62,815 nt of DNA from Neolewinella persica DSM 23188 (lineage in GTDB: Bacteria; Bacteroidota; Bacteroidia; Chitinophagales; Saprospiraceae): contig NZ_KB890420.1 in the NCBI RefSeq assembly GCF_000373105.1, positions 60,914-123,728 of the forward strand. Direction: 5' to 3'. The translations under genes and the position numbers were made by a program. Below the pieces are notes generated by a model. It was not told the origin of the DNA. It did not search any database and saw nothing but the letters and a program-made list of their open reading frames with translations. Positions 35,705 to 44,008 of the stretch are shown one piece after another. Position 1 is the stretch's first letter. The number at the start of each line of letters is the position of its first letter.

Positions 35705-36175
35705 ATGGCCAAAAAGGATAAAGACAACACCCCGATGGAAAGCTTTATTAACCCGATTGATCCGGAGAAGATCGCCGAGAACCCCGGGCTTTTGCCCTAC
35801 GCGCATGAGCGTGGCGGAGCGACGATCAAACCGATGGATGCCGGAAAGGTTAAGGGATTGGCCATGTCGGCGATGTACGAGCAGACGGATATGCAGCTCG
35901 ACCAAATCAAAGCACAGATCGAATTGTTGGCGCGTCAGGCCAATGAGATCCAAAATCGGATGACGATCAGTGAACGCATCTATGAAGCAGAAATGGGCAT
36001 CGATCCCATCATCGGACGAACGTATTACCTCTACTGCCGGGAGAACGGGCAAAATCTGCTCAGTATGATTAGTCCGGTAGAGTGGGGCCCCCGACTTCCT
36101 TACAACTACATCGCTACCATCAGATTACTGGGCGACCATACCTGGGATATTTTGGAACGGCGGGAAGAGATTTAG
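35705..36175 (+). CDS. DUF2452 family protein
   Basis: 156 residues matching the DUF2452 family throughout: INPIDPEKIAENPGLLPYAH, GGATIKPMDAGKVKGLAMSA, MYEQTDMQLDQIKAQIELLA, RMTISERIYEAEMGIDPIIG, RTYYLYCRENGQNLLSMISP. The function of this conserved Bacteroidota family is unknown. No signal peptide, so probably cytosolic. Confidence 0.88.
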   Translation: MAKKDKDNTPMESFINPIDPEKIAENPGLLPYAHERGGATIKPMDAGKVKGLAMSAMYEQTDMQLDQIKAQIELLARQANEIQNRMTISERIYEAEMGIDPIIGRTYYLYCRENGQNLLSMISPVEWGPRLPYNYIATIRLLGDHTWDILERREEI

Positions 36176-36327
36176 TCAGAGAGTCAAGGAGTCACGGAGC
36201 TCTGCCGCACGGGGGTGCTCGCTTGCGCTCGTGGAAGGATAAAGATGGTTTTAGATATCTATTCAGAAATGCCTTCGTAGCTGTTTGACTCCCGACTGTT
36301 TCAATTAAGCACATAATTCACAGAAAA

Positions 36328-36374
36328 CACACAAGGCACAAAAAGGTGGAGAGTGTTTTTGTGCCTTTTGTGTG
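36328..36374. repeat. Strong intergenic hairpin
   Basis: CACACAAGGCACAAAAA pairs with TTTTTGTGCCTTTTGTGTG across an 11-base loop, with a two-base bulge. It lies between the converging DUF2452 and anti-sigma genes and could terminate transcription from either side. Confidence 0.6.
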
Positions 36375-36430
36375 CTGTGTGTCACTTGTTTCAGCCCGTC
36401 CATTGATGATTTTGATCTGATGAGAAGCTG

Positions 36431-36516
36431 GAACACTGCACACTTAAGCCTGAGTCCTGATAACTGATCCCGATGCCTGAACACTGCATCCTATAGCCTG
36501 AGTCCTGATAACTGAT
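36431..36516 (+). repeat. Direct repeat, 48-bp period, two copies
   Basis: GAACACTGCA-N8-AGCCTGAGTCCTGATAACTGAT occurs at 36431-36468 and 36479-36516 with a few differences. The rest of the 36176-36525 gap has no gene. Confidence 0.7.
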
Positions 36517-36525
36517 GACTAAGCC

Positions 36526-37332
36526 TTAACCTGCAACATCACCATAAACCTGCAGCGTAGAAAGGTCCGGTGCAGGTTTTCCGCCTTCGTCCTCCAGCGT
36601 AATGGCAAATGCCGCTACTGCAGGAAGGTAATTTACTTCCAGGACAACATTTCCTTCCAGATCGAGCGCCAGAACGCCGAGGTCTTTTGGCCCGTCGGCA
36701 TCGATGGCCCACAGTTGGTATTGCTTACCAGCAGGTGGTGGCGGTAGGTTGACGGCCTTGAACAGGGTTTTGTTGGTTGCCTGGTTGTAGAAGACAATGG
36801 CCTGTTTGTCGGGTGCATTGTCGGTTCCAGCCAGGATAATACCTTGAGTGGCAGGATTGGTTACTTCGTTGAGGCGTTGTTGGGCGGCACGGATCACCTC
36901 CTGGTTTTCGTCGCAGTCTTTCTGCAGGATTTCTAACCGACCTTGCACATCCTGAAGTTCTTCCGTCCGATTGCCCAGTTGGGTATAAGCGTAGAGAAGA
37001 GCGGCGAGGGCGGCAATTGCAAGTAGCCAGGGAATCCAGGCAAAAGAAGAACTGGTGGCTGGAGTAGGTACATCCGCTGTTCTTTCCGGGGTGGAGGCTG
37101 GTGCCTTTTTTCCTTTGGCTTCTTTCAACAGGCGATCCAGTATTTCGGGGCTAACCTCCGGCGCTGCGGCGATGGCGAAAGCTTCCAGTACTTGTTCGAT
37201 CTGATCTATTTCGGAGCGGATTTCAGGATGCTGTAGGGCATTAGCCTCCACCTCCCGCATTTCTGCGGGTTCTAAGCGTTCCAGAACGTAAAGTTCCAGT
37301 ATGCCGGAGGTTATGTACTGCTTAATATCCAA
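36526..37332 (-). CDS. Anti-sigma factor (RskA-like C-terminal domain)
   Basis: 268 residues. The N-terminus (about 1-75) resembles the zinc-less anti-sigma N-domain (ITSGILELYVLERLEPAEMR). One membrane helix (WIPWLLAIAALAALLYAYTQ, about 100-119) is followed by a short coiled coil (TEELQDVQGRLEILQKDCDE) and the anti-sigma K C-terminal domain (KQAIVFYNQATNKTLFKAVN, QYQLWAIDADGPKDLGVL). It begins 6 bp after the sigma gene stop, so the two form one unit, and it should hold that sigma factor at the membrane until a signal arrives. Confidence 0.88.
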   Translation of the reverse strand: MDIKQYITSGILELYVLERLEPAEMREVEANALQHPEIRSEIDQIEQVLEAFAIAAAPEVSPEILDRLLKEAKGKKAPASTPERTADVPTPATSSSFAWIPWLLAIAALAALLYAYTQLGNRTEELQDVQGRLEILQKDCDENQEVIRAAQQRLNEVTNPATQGIILAGTDNAPDKQAIVFYNQATNKTLFKAVNLPPPPAGKQYQLWAIDADGPKDLGVLALDLEGNVVLEVNYLPAVAAFAITLEDEGGKPAPDLSTLQVYGDVAG

Positions 37333-37338
37333 AATTCG

Positions 37339-37941
37339 TTAAGTATGAAATAGATTGTAGAGTAATGAAATAATGAGGAGCCAGCCCATTTCGTGCTTCA
37401 ACAACTCACGGAGTTGCATGATCGCACGACGCGACCTGGTTTTGACCGTTCCTAATGGAAGTTCAAGTTTTTTGGCGGCCTCTGATTGAGTGTAATCCTG
37501 AAGGTAAAGCAATTCGATGATGGCCCGATGACTAGCATCGAGTTTATCAAGAATAGCCGTGATTCCGATATGATCAATTGAGGGCGTCTGACTAAGCTCT
37601 CTGCGTCTACTTACGGAATCATCGATCTCATCGGTTTTACGATTCTTTCGGTAATTTTTTGATCGCGTCTTATCGATGGCCGCATTTCTTGCAATTCGGG
37701 CCATCCAGGTAAAGAACCTGCTTTTGGAAGCGTCGTAACTTTCAATGTTGTTCCAGACTTTCATCAATACATCATGCAACACCTCTTCTGCTACCTCTTT
37801 TTGCGGCAGAATCGGCTGAAGTATGGTCATCAGCGCACCACCATAATGGTTGAATAACTGACGCATCCCCTCCTCATCCTGAGCCCGGATGAGGCGAAGG
37901 ACAATGTCTTGTCGTTCGTTAAGCTGATTAGTGGCTGACAT
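37339..37941 (-). CDS. ECF-type RNA polymerase sigma factor
   Basis: 200 residues. Region 2 is seen as EEVLHDVLMKVWNNIESYDA and KSRFFTWMARIARNAAIDKT; region 4 as LLYLQDYTQSEAAKKLELPL and GTVKTRSRRAIMQLRELL. It resembles SigK/RpoE-type sigma factors of Bacteroidota. It is co-transcribed with the anti-sigma gene immediately downstream. No autoregulated promoter could be defined by eye. Confidence 0.93.
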   Translation of the reverse strand: MSATNQLNERQDIVLRLIRAQDEEGMRQLFNHYGGALMTILQPILPQKEVAEEVLHDVLMKVWNNIESYDASKSRFFTWMARIARNAAIDKTRSKNYRKNRKTDEIDDSVSRRRELSQTPSIDHIGITAILDKLDASHRAIIELLYLQDYTQSEAAKKLELPLGTVKTRSRRAIMQLRELLKHEMGWLLIISLLYNLFHT

Positions 37942-38216
37942 GAATGATCAGTGAAAGTAGGTTATGGAAAAATCCAGATGGATTCTCCAGCGACAACAAA
38001 CATAAAAAAAAATACGAGAGGAAAGGGTAAACGGGAATAAGTCATTGGTATTTTGCGTTTCCAATAAGCTCCTGACTGGTTGAAAAAGGCACCTTCATTT
38101 TTAGGTCTAAATATTAAACGGGGCTTAAGTGCTGTTTTTTGGTGGCTGAAGCTGATTTAGAAGCGCACGAAAGGCGACAGCTAGCCTTTTATAGCTGAGT
38201 TGTTAAAAAACATAAT

Positions 38217-39155
38217 ATGAGACATCTATTTACCGGTATCGGCATCGGGTTAGTTTTTTTGACCGGATGGTTATTGTTGGCTGGTGCGGAAAAGGTCAAT
38301 CCTAATCCGACAGATCAAACCGTGCATCAGGACGCTGACCTTAATAACGGATTACAATTGCCGCAACGCGTAAGGCCCGTTGACCTGAGTGGTCCTTTTA
38401 CCTTTGCCGGGGAAGAAATTCCTGTAGCTGATAATTTCGATGTTAAAGAGCGACTCGACCAGGAGTTGTTGCGCAACGCCTATTTTCATCGGAATACAAT
38501 CCTGCTGTTGAAACTGCAGACCCGGTATTTTCCAACCATCGAAAGAATTCTGGCCGAGGAAGGAGTGCCCGACGACCTCAAATACCTGGCGGTTGCGGAA
38601 AGCGGCCTGAGCAATGCCACTAGTGTAGCGGGGGCAAAAGGGGTCTGGCAGTTTATGTCGCCGACCGGAAAAGGCTACGGCCTGGAAATCAACAGCGAGG
38701 TTGACGAACGGTATCATCTGGAAAAGGCCACCCGCGCGGCCTGTAAGTACCTGAAAGATTACCACAAGGAATTTGGCGACTGGCGGTGGGTCGCAGCGGC
38801 CTATAACATGGGCGGGCCGAACGCCCGCAAATGGAAGGAACGCCAGCGGGCCTCTTCCGTCTTCGATCTTGACATCAATAATGAAACGATGGCTTACCTC
38901 TTTCGCATCGTGGCTCTGAAGACTATTTTAAAAACGCCCACTAACTTCGGCTATGAAATCGATGAGGTGGATCATTATCCGGCACTCGACCAATACAAGA
39001 CCATTACGGTGGACAAGAGCATCTCCAATCTTGGCGATTTTGCGCAGGAGAATGGCACCAGTTACCGCATGCTGAAGTTGTACAATCCCTGGCTGATCAG
39101 TGGCTCGCTTACGGTGAGTACGGGCAATAGCTATGAGGTGAAAATACCGCAGTAG
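38217..39155 (+). CDS. Lytic transglycosylase (MltD/SLT type)
   Basis: 312 residues. A signal/anchor segment (GIGIGLVFLTGWLLLAGA) precedes an SLT domain: EEGVPDDLKYLAVAESGLSN with the catalytic Glu in AES, GAKGVWQFMSPTGKGYGL, and AAYNMGGPNARKW. A short C-terminal module (NLGDFAQENGTSYRMLKLYN) looks like a LysM-type repeat. It cleaves peptidoglycan to 1,6-anhydro products in the periplasm. ATG at 38217 is the only start giving the signal segment. Confidence 0.9.
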   Translation: MRHLFTGIGIGLVFLTGWLLLAGAEKVNPNPTDQTVHQDADLNNGLQLPQRVRPVDLSGPFTFAGEEIPVADNFDVKERLDQELLRNAYFHRNTILLLKLQTRYFPTIERILAEEGVPDDLKYLAVAESGLSNATSVAGAKGVWQFMSPTGKGYGLEINSEVDERYHLEKATRAACKYLKDYHKEFGDWRWVAAAYNMGGPNARKWKERQRASSVFDLDINNETMAYLFRIVALKTILKTPTNFGYEIDEVDHYPALDQYKTITVDKSISNLGDFAQENGTSYRMLKLYNPWLISGSLTVSTGNSYEVKIPQ

Positions 39156-39261
39156 GTATTCCCGCACCTTTTTAGCCTTGGGCGAACTACTCGTAGTAGG
39201 TTCCTGACCTCCAGGTCCGGAACCTGGTTGGTATAAGTGGCGCTTGATGCCATTCGATTTT

Positions 39262-39278
39262 GGCGGGGCCGCAGGTAC
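39262..39278 (-). repeat. 17-bp dispersed repeat, copy 12 (reverse)
   Basis: GGCGGGGCCGCAGGTAC, two mismatches to consensus. With copy 13 it brackets about 95 bp that holds no gene. Confidence 0.7.
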
Positions 39279-39372
39279 AAAGACTGGTTGAAGGCAAGGC
39301 GGGTAGGTGGCGTCTTGAATGAGCCGTAATCCAATGCTTCCCTTTTTCTTTGCTCCATTAATCCATTCCACT

Positions 39373-39389
39373 GCACCTGCGCCCACGCC
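39373..39389 (+). repeat. 17-bp dispersed repeat, copy 13 (forward)
   Basis: GCACCTGCGCCCACGCC, two mismatches to consensus. The 39156-39504 gap also contains ACCTCCAGGT and CCGGAACCTGG short palindromes, but no gene. Confidence 0.6.
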
Positions 39390-39431
39390 CTGATCCTGGT
39401 GAAAATATCCTTATTCAAAAGGCCTTGCTCG

Positions 39432-39439
39432 TATCTTTG
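39432..39439 (+). promoter_or_regulatory. Candidate -7 element for the GH3-like gene
   Basis: TATCTTTG, an exact TAnnTTTG match, 65 bp before the ATG. No convincing -33 element. Confidence 0.45.
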
Positions 39440-39504
39440 CCGTCGAAAATCACCTTCTGGTAATGGTTTCCACGTAACTGGAAGGGGGAAAACTCAACCT
39501 TCAC

Positions 39505-40983
39505 ATGAAATCAAGGATACTCAAACCTTACGCTTATTTTGTCCGCCGCCAGGTTAATTCCTCCGCCGCACGGGCAGTTTTGGCACAGCAGGAAATCCGG
39601 GCTGACCTGGTGCGTACCGCCAGAGATACGGCCTTCGGCAAAGACCACGATTTCGCCGGAATTAAAACCTATGAAGACTTTAAGGCCCGGGTGCCCATCG
39701 GTGATTACGAGGCCTTTAAGCCTTACGCTGACCGAATCAGGGCTGGAGAGAGCAACGTAAGCTGGATTGGTAAGCCCAAGTATTTCGCTAAAACCAGTGG
39801 GACAACCAGTGGGGCTAAATACATTCCACTGACGCGCCAAAGCATTCCCAATCATTTTGGCTCGGCTCGTAACGCCCTGTTCAATTACATCGCAGAGACG
39901 GGTAAAAGCCGTTGGCTGGACGGAAAAATGATCTTTCTCAGCGGCAGCCCCGAAATGTCGGATACAAACGGCATTAAAACGGGCCGACTAAGTGGCATCG
40001 TCAATCATCAGGTCCCGGCCTGGCTTCGGACCAACCAATTACCGAGTTACGAGACCAACTGCATTGAAGACTGGGAAACGAAGCTGGAGCGCATCGTTGA
40101 TGAGACGATACATGCCGACATGCGCCTTATTTCCGGTATTCCTCCCTGGGTACAGATGTACTACGAACGGTTGTTGGCCCGCAGCGGTAAATCTACTATC
40201 CTGGAGATTTTCCCTAATCTGGAGATGTTCGTCTATGGTGGCGTTAACTTTGAACCCTACCGGCAAAGCCTAGAACGGCTCGTGGGTGCGCGCATACCAA
40301 GTGTAGAAACCTACCCGGCCAGCGAAGGCTTTATTGCTTTTCAGGACAGCCAGACCGAGCCCGGATTGTTGCTCAACGCCGATTCCGGAATCTTTTTCGA
40401 ATTCGTCCCAGCAGGAGAGATCTTTGATGACAACCCGACCAGGCTTAGCCTGGGACAGGTTGAAACCGGCGTTAACTACGCCATAATTCTTAACACCAAT
40501 GCCGGCCTCTGGGGCTACAATATTGGTGATACGGTGGAGTTTGTCAGCCTGCGCCCTTTCCGCCTTAAGGTTACTGGACGTATTAAGCACTTTATTTCAG
40601 CCTTTGGGGAGCACGTGATCGGGAAGGAAGTGGAAGCTGCCATGAACGAAGCAACTGCCAAGCATGATGTGAGCGTCACCGAATTTACCGTTGCACCACA
40701 GGTAAGCCCGCCAGAGGGAGGGCTGCCTTACCACGAGTGGTTCGTCGAGTTTGCCAGCCCGCCAGCCGACCTGAAGGCGTTTGCTACTGACCTCGATGCC
40801 GCTATGGTGGGACAAAATATTTATTACCAGGACCTGATCTCCGGGAAAGTGCTGCGACCTTTGGTGGTCAGAGCTACTAAACCCGGTGCTTTCCGGGAGT
40901 ACATGAAAAGCCAGGGGAAACTTGGTGGACAAAACAAAGTTCCCCGTCTTGGCAATGACCGAAAGGTCGTAGATGCTTTTTGA
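39505..40983 (+). CDS. GH3 auxin-responsive promoter family protein (acyl-amido synthetase-like)
   Basis: 492 residues. The nucleotide-binding motif YFAKTSGTTSGAKYIPLT is typical of GH3 enzymes, which belong to the adenylate-forming superfamily. Further family stretches are GGVNFEPYRQSLERLVG, ETYPASEGFIAFQD, GLWGYNIGDTVEFVSLRPF and KVTGRIKHFISAFGEHVIGK. Plant members conjugate amino acids to acyl acids; bacterial substrates are unknown. The gene is monocistronic with a candidate -7 element 65 bp upstream. Confidence 0.9.
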   Translation: MKSRILKPYAYFVRRQVNSSAARAVLAQQEIRADLVRTARDTAFGKDHDFAGIKTYEDFKARVPIGDYEAFKPYADRIRAGESNVSWIGKPKYFAKTSGTTSGAKYIPLTRQSIPNHFGSARNALFNYIAETGKSRWLDGKMIFLSGSPEMSDTNGIKTGRLSGIVNHQVPAWLRTNQLPSYETNCIEDWETKLERIVDETIHADMRLISGIPPWVQMYYERLLARSGKSTILEIFPNLEMFVYGGVNFEPYRQSLERLVGARIPSVETYPASEGFIAFQDSQTEPGLLLNADSGIFFEFVPAGEIFDDNPTRLSLGQVETGVNYAIILNTNAGLWGYNIGDTVEFVSLRPFRLKVTGRIKHFISAFGEHVIGKEVEAAMNEATAKHDVSVTEFTVAPQVSPPEGGLPYHEWFVEFASPPADLKAFATDLDAAMVGQNIYYQDLISGKVLRPLVVRATKPGAFREYMKSQGKLGGQNKVPRLGNDRKVVDAF

Positions 40984-41088
40984 AGATCTGAGGTAAAAGA
41001 TCTATTCCTTAGCTGTGGTCAATTAAGCCTGTCGAAGTAATTTACCTCGTTGTCCGTGTGGAATATTTCCAAATGTATCTGTAGAAAT

Positions 41089-41120
41089 GAAAGATCAGCC
41101 TTAAAAAAGGCAGATCTTTC
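41089..41120. repeat. Hairpin, part of a duplicated segment
   Basis: GAAAGATC-A-GCCTT pairs with AAGGC-A-GATCTTTC. It is followed by GAGAAACATTTTGAACAACA. A related arrangement (AAAGGTCA / TGACCTTT, then GAGAAACACTATGAACAACA) lies at 42059-42110, part of the duplication described for the Crp/Fnr remnant. Confidence 0.6.
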
Positions 41121-41245
41121 GAGAGAAACATTTTGAACAACACAAATTCTTAATATTGGGGAGCAATTGACAAAAAAGTATAGTAAAGCTCCCCTAAAAG
41201 GTGTGCAAAGTTAGTGTGTGTGGCTTACACGCAAATTGCCAAATG

Positions 41246-41833
41246 TTAACTTTTATTTTCGGAGGCAATCTTTTTGCGTATTCGGCTAAGTGAGTGCCGG
41301 GTAATGCCCATATAAGATGCCAGATGATGGGCTGGAACCCGAAGTGCAATAGTCGGTTCTTTGTCCAGTAAGACCTTATATGCTGTTGTTGCGTCCTGAT
41401 CGATCATTAGCCGTTGAAATCTCAGTTTACGCATTAACTGGTCTTGAGAAAGACGTTTCATGGCAAAATCCCAATCTTTGACTAATGTTCTCAGTTCCCG
41501 CCAGGCCGGCTTAGGAAAGATTACAACTTCCGTATCGGTTTCAGCTTTTATGCTGCATATTGAAGGAGATTCATTGTAAAAACTGGTTGTTTCAGTAAAC
41601 AGGTCACCCTCCTTAATAAACATGTAGGTAACTTCATTTCCACTTTTGTCGACGTAGTAAACTCTGAGCACACCAGAGAAAATGAAGCACAGTTCTTTAG
41701 CTACTTCGTCGACCTTCAGCATGAAATCTCCCTTACTAAAAGATTTGTAAACTGCGCGGGCTTCAATTTCGCTGATGTCTTGGTCCGTTAAATGAATGTA
41801 CTTCTTGATGAAGTCTGTTAGGGGTGTAATCAT
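41246..41833 (-). CDS. Crp/Fnr family regulator (cyclic-nucleotide-binding fold)
   Basis: 195 residues. N-terminal cupin-like sensor (KGDFMLKVDEVAKELCFIFS, GVLRVYYVDKSGNEVTYMFI, EGDLFTETTSFYN) and C-terminal helix-turn-helix (VPAHHLASYMGITRHSLSRI, then RKKI). This short form without a classical Crp wing is common in Bacteroidota. A decayed second copy of its C-terminal end and downstream region is at about 42059-42310. Its target is not evident. Confidence 0.88.
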   Translation of the reverse strand: MITPLTDFIKKYIHLTDQDISEIEARAVYKSFSKGDFMLKVDEVAKELCFIFSGVLRVYYVDKSGNEVTYMFIKEGDLFTETTSFYNESPSICSIKAETDTEVVIFPKPAWRELRTLVKDWDFAMKRLSQDQLMRKLRFQRLMIDQDATTAYKVLLDKEPTIALRVPAHHLASYMGITRHSLSRIRKKIASENKS

Positions 41834-42058
41834 TTTGAGAGATGCTAATTAGCTGAAATGGGAGGCGTCAAATCGAATTCGCAGTTAATGTAGAACTAAC
41901 ATTTGCTTTGAGGGCACTCAAATGGCCTAAAATTTTAAGCAAGGCTAGAAAAAGTAGTTTGTGCAGACTTCAACAAAAAAGACAAAAACTTACTGTAACT
42001 GGAAAATCCTTCTCTCCATGCCAAAAGGGAAATTGATGAAGGAAACTGGTGAAAAAGG

Positions 42059-42310
42059 AAAGGTCACCCGTTGTCAAGATGACCTTTCATGAGAAACACT
42101 ATGAACAACACAAATTCTTGATTATTGTAATTAACGATCGAACGCTAATTCCTCTTTTCATACAAATCTAGACAAGATTTACAATATTAAAGTTGTCATT
42201 TGTTAATTTTTACTTCCAGCGGCTAGTTTTTGCGTAGGTTACTTAGTGAATGTTTGGTAATACCCACTGCAGGATGCCAAATGGTGGGAGGGCATCTTTT
42301 GGGTGATGGA
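42059..42310 (-). pseudogene. Remnant of a duplicated Crp/Fnr gene 3' end
   Basis: The minus strand reads PSHHLAS, then after a small indel VGITKHSLSNLRKN and a stop, closely matching PAHHLASYMGITRHSLSRIRKK of the intact gene at 41246. The following DNA (CATTTGTTAATTTTTACTT, ATGAACAACACAAATTCTTG and a hairpin at 42059-42087) also parallels the region downstream of the intact gene. The rest of the duplicate is gone. The whole gap 41834-42435 holds nothing else that I can identify. Confidence 0.7.
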
Positions 42311-42435
42311 AGAGGTCTCCTTCAAAAGAGTCTGATGGGACTTGGAGGCTTTTTGGTAAGTTCATTGTACTAATCTCCCCGGCTAAAACAATCATCCAGG
42401 ATAAAACGTACTCTCGATCAGTAATAACTACTTAT

Positions 42436-42795
42436 ATGTCAGCAACCCTGATTCTGGGCGCAACGCCCAATCCTTCTCGTTACGCCTTTCTTGCGGCTAA
42501 TAAGCTGACGAAATACGGGCATGAGATCATTAACGTTGGCATCAAGAAAGGGGAAGTCGCAGGCGTGGAAATTCTGGGTGGTTTACCAACTGTAAAAGAC
42601 GTTGATACCGTTACTTTGTATCTTGGTTCGAGGCATCAGCCGCCTTATTACGATTGGCTCATCGGCCTCCATCCGCGAAGAATCATCTTTAACCCGGGAA
42701 CTGAAAACCCCGAACTCGCTATGCTTGCCAGAAAAGCAGGTATTGAGACGGAGGTAGGGTGTACCCTGGTGATGCTGTCCAGCGGGCATTATTAG
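42436..42795 (+). CDS. CoA-binding domain protein
   Basis: 119 residues matching the small CoA-binding Rossmann family: LILGATPNPSRYAFLAANKL, GHEIINVGIKKGEVAGVEIL, HPRRIIFNPGTENPELAMLA, and GCTLVMLSSGHY. Proteins of this type bind coenzyme A or a nucleotide; their role is not established. It opens the plus-strand side of the sulfur island but has no GTGAT palindrome in front. Confidence 0.87.
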   Translation: MSATLILGATPNPSRYAFLAANKLTKYGHEIINVGIKKGEVAGVEILGGLPTVKDVDTVTLYLGSRHQPPYYDWLIGLHPRRIIFNPGTENPELAMLARKAGIETEVGCTLVMLSSGHY

Positions 42796-42937
42796 TGGCC
42801 GTTCTCAGCTTTCAGGGCTCAATACTCAATATCCAGGGTTTTAAAGATCAGTGAGTAAAGGGAAATGTCCGCGAGCGATCTTGAGTGTGTTTGAGTTACG
42901 TTACATCCTGCAACCTGAACCCAGTAACGAGTAAAGA

Positions 42938-43960
42938 ATGCCCAAAGTCAAATACATCCTCCGTTTTGCCACCGTAACGGCCTGCCTGGGCTTAGGCTTA
43001 AGAGCCCTGTTCAGCGATTTGCCGATCCGCGCGCTTGTGTGGGATGAACAGTGGTGGGGCTGGTGCGCAAGTCTCGTTGGAATGTCCTGGAAGGAGTGGG
43101 TGACCAGCGCATCCGTCGATGCTGGGATTGAAACAGTAAAGCTCATTATCGGGATTGTGATGATCGTAATCGCCGGGTTGGTGATAACGGTAGAACGGGA
43201 TACCAAAGTCATCAAAACAGCTTTATGGATCGCCTTTGTTATTTTACTCATCCAGAATTTTCTTAATTGGAAAGAACACTTTTGGCAAATAGGACAATTG
43301 CTTGAGCTGAGCTTATTAACGGCGACTCCTCTGCTCTACATGAAGTATGGTGGCGGGAGGGGGCTTACCCGCTTTGAGCAAACGAAGGAAGATTCTTACC
43401 TACCGTACGGTACCCTTAGGAGTTGGCTAAGCCGGTTGCGACGGCCTGCAGAAGTTCAAGGGGGGAGGACGAGTGAAAACGCTGCGCGTTTTTCACCGAT
43501 GCCGCCGCAGCACTCAGGCCCTGAGATTGGCATAGGTCACAGTACGATTGACTCTTTTGGTAGTGTCGAAGCGGTAAGGGTCACTACGTGTTTAGTAGCT
43601 TTGACTTTTATTGGGCATGGCTTTTACGCTGCCGGCGTTCACCCGGTTCCGGCCAGTTTTGTGATGATGACTCAAGCTAGCCTGGGCGTAGGGGAGGGGG
43701 TGGCTCGTAATTTACTGTTTAGTGCAGGTCTGCTGGACTTTATGGCCGCGGCTTTGCTGCTGATCCCCCGGAACAAGGCAATGCTTATTGCTTTGTGCTG
43801 GATCATTCCGTGGGCCATACTTACCACGCTGGCCCGTTGGTGGAGTTATCAGGGCATCGTTGAATGGAATACTTTACTGACCCAGTGGCTGCCTGAAGTA
43901 ATCATCAGATTACCCCATGTGCTGGTACCGTTGGTTTTGTGGCGGTGGGTACGAAAGTAA
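42938..43960 (+). CDS. Polytopic membrane protein with a repeat-like loop
   Basis: 340 residues, no family recognised (weakly DoxX-like in its C-terminal half). About four membrane segments in residues 5-135 and four in 205-335 are separated by a hydrophilic loop (about 145-200, containing FEQTKEDSYLPYG, RSWLSRLRRPAEVQGGRTSE and PMPPQHSG). The DNA of the loop contains a hairpin at 43473-43496 (GTGAAAACGC / GCGTTTTTCAC) and looks unlike the flanking coding DNA, so it may be inserted material. Confidence 0.65.
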   Translation: MPKVKYILRFATVTACLGLGLRALFSDLPIRALVWDEQWWGWCASLVGMSWKEWVTSASVDAGIETVKLIIGIVMIVIAGLVITVERDTKVIKTALWIAFVILLIQNFLNWKEHFWQIGQLLELSLLTATPLLYMKYGGGRGLTRFEQTKEDSYLPYGTLRSWLSRLRRPAEVQGGRTSENAARFSPMPPQHSGPEIGIGHSTIDSFGSVEAVRVTTCLVALTFIGHGFYAAGVHPVPASFVMMTQASLGVGEGVARNLLFSAGLLDFMAAALLLIPRNKAMLIALCWIIPWAILTTLARWWSYQGIVEWNTLLTQWLPEVIIRLPHVLVPLVLWRWVRK

Positions 43961-44008
43961 GGTCTTGCACCTGCCCATTTGTAGTTCGTCAAATGACAAC
44001 CCCGCAGA

